Shown one piece after another: positions 59,450-64,000 of a stretch of DNA of 64,000 nucleotides. The notes beneath the pieces are model-generated. The model saw only the letters and a program-made list of their open reading frames with translations, had not been told where the DNA came from and did no database searches. Origin of the DNA: Epibacterium ulvae (GTDB lineage: Bacteria; Pseudomonadota; Alphaproteobacteria; Rhodobacterales; Rhodobacteraceae); contig NZ_FMWG01000001.1 in assembly GCF_900102795.1 (NCBI RefSeq), positions 186,001 through 250,000 of the forward strand. The letters run 5' to 3'. A program made the position numbers and the translations under genes. Position 1 is the stretch's first letter. Each line of letters opens with the position of its first letter.

Positions 59450-60871
59450 ATGTCACAAACAGTTGAACTTCCTCTTTGGCTCTTTGCGCTGATCCTGGTC
59501 TTTGCTGCGGTCACCTTTGCCTCCCATTTTTTGTTTCCCTCTGTGCGCTGGTTTTTTCGCCGCCGTCTGGAGCGCGCTGTTGCGCGGTTGAATCAAAGGT
59601 TGGAACGGCCAATCCAGCCTTTTAACCTGACCCAGCGTCACGATATGATTCAGCGCCTGATCTTTGACCCACAGGTGACGCAGGCGATTGCGGATCATGC
59701 GCATGCTGAGGGAATCCCGGAAAATGTCGCTTTTCAGGAAGCCCGGCGCTATGCCCGCGAAATTGTGCCTTCTTTCTCGGCGTTTACCTATTTCAGTCTT
59801 GCAATTCGGGCAGCGCGTTTGCTGTCTAATGCGGTGTACACTGTGCGATTTGGTCACCAACGCAGCGGATCACTGCGGGCTATCGATCCGGATGCAACGG
59901 TCATTTTTGTCATGAACCATAGATCCAATATGGACTATGTTCTGGTCACCTATCTAGCGGCTGAGCGCTCTGCTTTGTCCTATGCTGTGGGTGAATGGGC
60001 GCGGGTATGGCCGCTTAGTGGCCTTATTCGTGCGATGGGGGCTTATTTTATCAGGCGCCGCTCGCGGAGTGGCCTGTATCACAAAGTTCTTGCAGCTTAT
60101 GTACGGCTGGCCACACAGGCGGGGGTCACTCAGGCTGTGTTTCCCGAAGGGGGGCTGACACTGGATGGCCGGATTGCCCCGGTAAAGCTTGGCCTTTTGC
60201 GGTATATGGTGGAAGCGTATGATCCAAAACGGCGGGACGTGGTGTTCGTACCGGTTGCGTTGAACTATGACCGCGTTTTGGAGGATAGCGTTTTGACATC
60301 CGCTGCGCGCCGGGGACAGCGGAGATTTCGTGCGCGCATTGGGGTTATTGCATTGCGCCTGTTGCGGCAGCTTGGACTTTGGCTGATTGGGCGGTATCGC
60401 CGAGCAGGTTTTGCAGCAGTGAATTTTGGCGAGCCCTTAAGTTTGCGTGCGTATATGGAAGCCCATCCCACTACCGCAGAAACAGAGAGTGCGGTTGTGC
60501 GTGGTATCGGACATGAACTTATGGTGCGGATCGCGCGGAATATGCCCGTGCTCCCAGTGCCTTTGTTGTCTTGGGTATTGTTGAACGCAGGGGATCAAAG
60601 CCGTGCAACGCTTTTGGCGCGCGCTGAAGATATTCTTGCCACCTTGTCAGGGGGTACGGTTGCGGCCCGGAAGGTGGATTCAGGACTGGCTCTAGAGCAG
60701 GCGCTGGTCCGTATGCAGGCCCGAGGGTTGCTGGATATTCGCGAGGGCTGGGTCACGATCGAGGCTGAGCGCCTGGATGGTTTGCAGTTTTATGCGAATT
60801 CGATTGCTCATCTTATCCCTGCCAAGATGTTGGCAGAGCAGAAGGAAAATGCTGCGAGTGCGAACACATGA
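59450..60871 (+). CDS. PlsB-like glycerol-3-phosphate acyltransferase
   Basis: The 473-residue protein has an N-terminal membrane helix (about 8-28), the acyltransferase HxxxxD in VMNHRSNMDYVL (His 157, Asp 162), the glycerol-phosphate motif GAYFIRRRS (197-205) and FPEGGLTLDG (231-240), plus VFVPVALNYDRVLED. The set is that of PlsB-type enzymes rather than PlsC, although it is much shorter than E. coli PlsB. GGGGG lies before ATG 59450. ccr is downstream on the same strand after 129 bp. Confidence 0.88.
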   Translation: MSQTVELPLWLFALILVFAAVTFASHFLFPSVRWFFRRRLERAVARLNQRLERPIQPFNLTQRHDMIQRLIFDPQVTQAIADHAHAEGIPENVAFQEARRYAREIVPSFSAFTYFSLAIRAARLLSNAVYTVRFGHQRSGSLRAIDPDATVIFVMNHRSNMDYVLVTYLAAERSALSYAVGEWARVWPLSGLIRAMGAYFIRRRSRSGLYHKVLAAYVRLATQAGVTQAVFPEGGLTLDGRIAPVKLGLLRYMVEAYDPKRRDVVFVPVALNYDRVLEDSVLTSAARRGQRRFRARIGVIALRLLRQLGLWLIGRYRRAGFAAVNFGEPLSLRAYMEAHPTTAETESAVVRGIGHELMVRIARNMPVLPVPLLSWVLLNAGDQSRATLLARAEDILATLSGGTVAARKVDSGLALEQALVRMQARGLLDIREGWVTIEAERLDGLQFYANSIAHLIPAKMLAEQKENAASANT

Positions 60872-60954
60872 TAATTTTCATAGGACATAAAATTACAAAA
60901 TAACACCCAAAGGGGTTGCAATATTACTCATCCATTTTTATTCCTATCCGTGAA

Positions 60955-60975
60955 GCTGCGATTCTGCATCGCAGC
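60955..60975. promoter_or_regulatory. Perfect 8-bp inverted repeat in the ccr leader
   Basis: GCTGCGAT (60955-60962) and ATCGCAGC (60968-60975) flank TCTGC, 25 bp before the ccr ATG. It could be an operator or a leader hairpin just ahead of the GAAGGAGG ribosome binding site. Confidence 0.55.
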
Positions 60976-61000
60976 GAAATCATGTGTGAAGGAGGCCAGC

Positions 61001-62290
61001 ATGGCTTTGGATACTGAAAACACCGCCCTGTCCTATGACGCGCCCGAAAAAGATCTGTATGAGATGGGAGAAATCCCTCCGATGGGGTACGTGCCAAAGC
61101 AGATGTATGCTTGGGCCATTCGCAAAGAGCGCGAAGGCGAGCCTAATAAGGCAATGCTACAGGAAGTTGTGGATGTACCAGAGCTGGACAGCAACGAGGT
61201 GTTGGTTCTCGTTATGGCAGCGGGCGTGAACTATAATGGTGTTTGGGCCGGTTTGGGTGTGCCGATTTCGATGTTCGATGTGCACAAACAACCCTACCAC
61301 ATTGCGGGTTCTGATGCGTCGGGTATCGTTTGGGCTGTGGGCGATAAAGTGACACGCTGGAAAGTTGGCGATGAAGTTGTCATCCATTGCAATCAAGATG
61401 ATGGGGATGATGAGCACTGTAATGGTGGTGATCCGATGTTCTCTAATTCGCAGCGGATCTGGGGTTATGAAACACCTGATGGATCTTTCTCACAGTTTAC
61501 ACGGGTTCAAGCGCAGCAGTTGATGCCACGCCCTAAGCACCTGACTTGGGAAGAAAGCGCTTGCTACACCCTGACCCTTGCGACGGCTTATCGTATGTTG
61601 TTTGGTCATGAACCACATGATTTGAAGCCGGGCCAGAATGTTTTGGTTTGGGGCGCGTCTGGTGGGTTGGGCTCTTATGCGATCCAGTTGATCAATACGG
61701 CCGGTGCAAATGCAATTGGTGTGATCTCAGATGAAAGCAAGCGTGATTTTGTGATGGGCCTTGGTGCCAAAGGTGTCATCAATCGCAATGATTTCAATTG
61801 CTGGGGACAGCTGCCAACGGTCAATACGCCTGAGTATAACGATTGGCTGAAAGAAGCGCGGAAGTTTGGTAAGGCGATCTGGGAGATCACGGGCAAGGGC
61901 GTCAACGTCGACATGGTGTTTGAACACCCTGGTGAAAAGACGTTCCCGGTGTCTTCTCTGGTCTGTAAAAAAGGTGGCATGGTTGTGATCTGTGCGGGCA
62001 CCTCTGGATTTAACTGTACATTTGACGTGCGCTACATGTGGATGCACCAAAAACGTTTGCAAGGGTCGCATTTTGCCCATCTCAAGCAAGCGTCTGCTGC
62101 AAACAACTTGATGGTCGAGCGCCGTTTGGACCCATGTATGTCAGAGGTATTCCCTTGGGCAGAGCTGCCAGATGCACATATGAAAATGCTGCGGAACGAG
62201 CATAAGCCGGGGAATATGTCTGTGCTTGTACAGGCTCCGCGCACAGGATTGCGAACATTGGGCGATGTACTGGAAGCGGGCAGAAGCTAA
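61001..62290 (+). CDS. ccrA: Crotonyl-CoA carboxylase/reductase
   Basis: Ccr reductively carboxylates crotonyl-CoA to ethylmalonyl-CoA, the key step of the ethylmalonyl-CoA pathway for acetate assimilation. The 429-residue MDR-family enzyme starts MALDTENTALSYDAPEKDLY and has YHIAGSDASGIVWAVGDKV, HCNQDDGDDEHCNGGDPMFS, WGASGGLGSYAIQLIN (NADPH loop) and VFEHPGEKTFPVSSLVCKKG. GAAGGAGG precedes ATG 61001. phbA/phbB in this window supply its acetoacetyl-CoA-derived precursors. Confidence 0.97.
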   Translation: MALDTENTALSYDAPEKDLYEMGEIPPMGYVPKQMYAWAIRKEREGEPNKAMLQEVVDVPELDSNEVLVLVMAAGVNYNGVWAGLGVPISMFDVHKQPYHIAGSDASGIVWAVGDKVTRWKVGDEVVIHCNQDDGDDEHCNGGDPMFSNSQRIWGYETPDGSFSQFTRVQAQQLMPRPKHLTWEESACYTLTLATAYRMLFGHEPHDLKPGQNVLVWGASGGLGSYAIQLINTAGANAIGVISDESKRDFVMGLGAKGVINRNDFNCWGQLPTVNTPEYNDWLKEARKFGKAIWEITGKGVNVDMVFEHPGEKTFPVSSLVCKKGGMVVICAGTSGFNCTFDVRYMWMHQKRLQGSHFAHLKQASAANNLMVERRLDPCMSEVFPWAELPDAHMKMLRNEHKPGNMSVLVQAPRTGLRTLGDVLEAGRS

Positions 62291-62345
62291 GTTTTGTAAC
62301 TCTTCCAGCCATACATTGGTGAGATTTCCAAAGTCGAAAACACTG

Positions 62346-62376
62346 AAGGCTCTTCCTAATATGGAAGGGCCTTTTG
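62346..62376 (+). terminator. Rho-independent terminator of ccr
   Basis: AAGGCTCTTCC (62346-62356), loop TAATAT, GGAAGGGCCTT (62363-62373), then TT. The stem has one mismatch and lies 55 bp after the ccr stop. Confidence 0.82.
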
Positions 62377-62405
62377 CGTATTTGGTTAATTTTCAATCAA
62401 AAAAT

Positions 62406-62420
62406 GTGCGTATTGCGCAC
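62406..62420. promoter_or_regulatory. Palindrome upstream of the LuxR-type gene
   Basis: GTGCG-TATTG-CGCAC is an inverted repeat in A+T-rich DNA, 69 bp before the GTG start. It could be a LuxR-type or other operator; it does not match the classical 20-bp lux box. Confidence 0.35.
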
Positions 62421-62488
62421 CAATTGGGGAAAATAAAAACCATTTTAACGATCTGTATACGTTCTCATTGACCTCTGAGGAGTGACCC

Positions 62489-63286
62489 GTGAAAACACAT
62501 CTGAGCCCAGTGCAAGCTGGCTCCCTTCTTATGAAGGAAAATAAGTATGGGGAAACAGGTGGTTATATGTCGGGCGGCGACTCTCTTGACCAGATCTTAA
62601 ATAGTATCGAAGCGGTTACACATTTGAATGGCCTTGACGATATTATGCTATGTGCGCGTTCTGCGTTGCAGGTCAAACATGCTGCTTATCTTTGGATAGA
62701 TGCCAATGGGCAAAACTCGTATTTTGGTACCTTTCGCGAGTCTTGGTCCAAACGCTATCGAGATGCGGCAATGGTACGAGTCGACCCTGTCATAACAGGG
62801 TGTTTCCAACGATTTGCTCCAGTGGATTGGCGTGCTTTTGATTGGACTTCAAAATTGGCGCACTCCTTTTGGGCAGAGGCTGAAAATCAGGATGTGGGCA
62901 CCCAAGGATATTCGATTCCCGTGCGGGGTCCGCAAGGACAATTTGCACTGCTGTCGCTTACGCATAGTTGTGACGATCATATGTGGGGTGAATTTACTGC
63001 CGCCCACGGGCATGATTTGATCCTGCTTGCCCATTTTTTACATCGTAAAATTCTTAGATTGGCAACGCAGGATGCGACCGCAACGAAAGCTGCGCTGTCG
63101 CCGCGTGAAGTTGACGCGCTGACATTGCTTGCCTTTGGCCACAGCCGCGCACAAGTGGCCGAAATGCTTTCGATTTCCGAACATACTTTGCGGGTTTATA
63201 TCGAAGGTGCACGTTCTAAACTGGAGGCAACGAACACCACACATGCGATTGCCCGCGCCACAAGCAACGGGTTGATTGTTGTGTAG
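62489..63286 (+). CDS. LuxR-family regulator with intact autoinducer-binding domain
   Basis: The 265-residue protein has an N-terminal autoinducer domain in which the acyl-homoserine lactone contact residues are kept: Trp 86 and Tyr 90 (SWSKRY), Asp 99-Pro 100 (VDP) and Trp 114 (VDWRAF). The C-terminal HTH reads LSPREVDALTLLAFGHSRAQ and VAEMLSISEHTLRVYIEGAR. No luxI-type synthase lies in the window. GTG 62489 has GAGGAG upstream; Met 27 (62567) is an alternative start closer to the usual LuxR length. Confidence 0.9.
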   Translation: MKTHLSPVQAGSLLMKENKYGETGGYMSGGDSLDQILNSIEAVTHLNGLDDIMLCARSALQVKHAAYLWIDANGQNSYFGTFRESWSKRYRDAAMVRVDPVITGCFQRFAPVDWRAFDWTSKLAHSFWAEAENQDVGTQGYSIPVRGPQGQFALLSLTHSCDDHMWGEFTAAHGHDLILLAHFLHRKILRLATQDATATKAALSPREVDALTLLAFGHSRAQVAEMLSISEHTLRVYIEGARSKLEATNTTHAIARATSNGLIVV

Positions 63287-63344
63287 TTCATTTGATGTTC
63301 TACCTGCTCTGGTACTTGTCATAACAGATCTATAGGGTCGCGCC

Positions 63345-64000
63345 ATGACAGGAACAGCCATACAATTTTCAGATGATCAGGCCGCTGCATTTGACAGTGT
63401 GACCGAACTGTTACGCCAAGCGGGCGTTGATCTTGATGATGGGCTTTTGCAACCACCGCGTGGCGATTCTGGTGTCATGGCTGTGATCGGAAAAGCGGGC
63501 TCTGGGAAAACACTTCTTTTGGCAGAGCTTTATAAAGCTCTCGAAGAGTCCGGGGTAGAGGTTGTTTCGGGAGATTATGAAAGTCGGAAAAAGACTGAAC
63601 GGCGCACGCTAGCCATTCTTGCGCCAACCAACAAAGCGGCGAGTGTTTTGCGCCTGCGGGGAGTGCCTGCAACGACCATACACCGCATCCTCTATACGCC
63701 GGTCTACGATCCTGAATACGAAAAGGTCGCGGAATGGCTGGCGGGGCAGGGGGAAGAGCCCGAGATTGAAGGGCTGACGTCTGAAGTCCTGGCACGCGCT
63801 GCGGCATTTTATGAAAAGAACAAATCAATTCCAGGCGCCTTAGCCGTTGCAGGCTTGCGTGGATCGGACTTCATCACGGGATGGAAACGCCGGGATGAGC
63901 CGTTGGATATTGGTTTTGTCGATGAGGCATCCATGCTGGATGATCGGCAATTTGATGATTTGAAAGAGATCTTTCCAAACCTTGTGCTGTTTGGAGACCC
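63345..64000 (+). CDS. RecD-like ATP-dependent helicase (3' end missing)
   Basis: The frame is open to the window edge (218 codons visible). It has Walker A VIGKAGSGKTLLLAEL, a motif Ia-like block ILAPTNKAASVLRLRGVPAT followed by TIHRILYTP, and Walker B IGFVDEASMLDDRQF, the order seen in superfamily 1B RecD/Dda-like helicases. It may act as an exonuclease V alpha-subunit homologue in repair. The C-terminal helicase motifs are outside the window. Confidence 0.88.
   Translation, partial: MTGTAIQFSDDQAAAFDSVTELLRQAGVDLDDGLLQPPRGDSGVMAVIGKAGSGKTLLLAELYKALEESGVEVVSGDYESRKKTERRTLAILAPTNKAASVLRLRGVPATTIHRILYTPVYDPEYEKVAEWLAGQGEEPEIEGLTSEVLARAAAFYEKNKSIPGALAVAGLRGSDFITGWKRRDEPLDIGFVDEASMLDDRQFDDLKEIFPNLVLFGD

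Overview
The window looks like core chromosome of a Roseobacter-group alphaproteobacterium (Rhodobacteraceae). The evidence is the gene complement and order: lpdA-sucB-sucA-sucD-sucC-mdh next to mcl2-nnrU-mch and sdhCDAB, a full set of ethylmalonyl-CoA pathway markers (ccr, ecm, mch, mcl2), phbA/phbB, UPF0262 beside hisD, and a TIGR02302 protein. This neighbourhood matches Rhodobacter and Roseobacter genomes. I see no rRNA, tRNA, insertion sequence, prophage or CRISPR.

Layout. 1-2063: molybdenum cofactor operon mobA (cut)-mobB-moeA. 2338-3843: greA and an unknown membrane protein on the minus strand. 4013-4966: a VOC-fold enzyme divergent from SoxR, with a clear MerR-type promoter between them. 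5149-9549: ETF-ubiquinone oxidoreductase, a TPR protein and ispE. 9692-14242: polyprenyl diphosphate synthase, a DUF2007 protein, a tRNA methyltransferase, a DUF465 protein, a DMT exporter with its LysR regulator, and a small ORF. 14323-16411: polyhydroxybutyrate genes phbB and phbA. 16659-21440: an EAL protein, a TlpA-type thioredoxin, argH, a small lipoprotein and lysA. 21477-27446: TIGR02302 protein, zinc-ribbon protein, ftsE-ftsX-plsC. 27541-28143: an A+T-rich orphan membrane protein.

28211-48148 is the carbon and energy core. The TCA genes lpdA, sucB, sucA, sucD, sucC and mdh (minus strand) and sdhCDAB (plus strand) flank mcl2-nnrU-DUF1737-mch. Genes unrelated to the TCA cycle sit inside this block: a small membrane protein after sucB, a GT25 glycosyltransferase and a secreted unknown between sucD and sucC, and a sulfotransferase between sdhA and sdhB. 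Paired TGTGATCACA dyads lie upstream of sucC and upstream of sdhC, suggesting one regulator controls both halves.

48318-53165 is a seven-gene chemotaxis operon (STAS, CheY, CheA, CheW, CheR, CheY, unknown) that lacks cheB, cheD and a receptor gene. 53402-55745 is hisD-UPF0262-LMW phosphatase. 55773-62290 holds ecm, a GlcD-type FAD oxidase, a PlsB-like acyltransferase and ccr. A LuxR-type regulator and the start of a RecD-like helicase end the window.

The strongest non-gene observations are (i) the SoxR promoter on the VOC gene, (ii) the double TGTGATCACA sites on TCA genes, and (iii) a mosaic family of G+C-rich intergenic repeats shared by three loci (about 2090-2310, 9562-9640 and 19895-20094), with exact shared blocks of 13 to 19 bp. 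I found no clearly new multi-gene defence or mobile system. The best candidates for undescribed biology are the cargo genes within the TCA block, the repeat family and the last gene of the chemotaxis operon.
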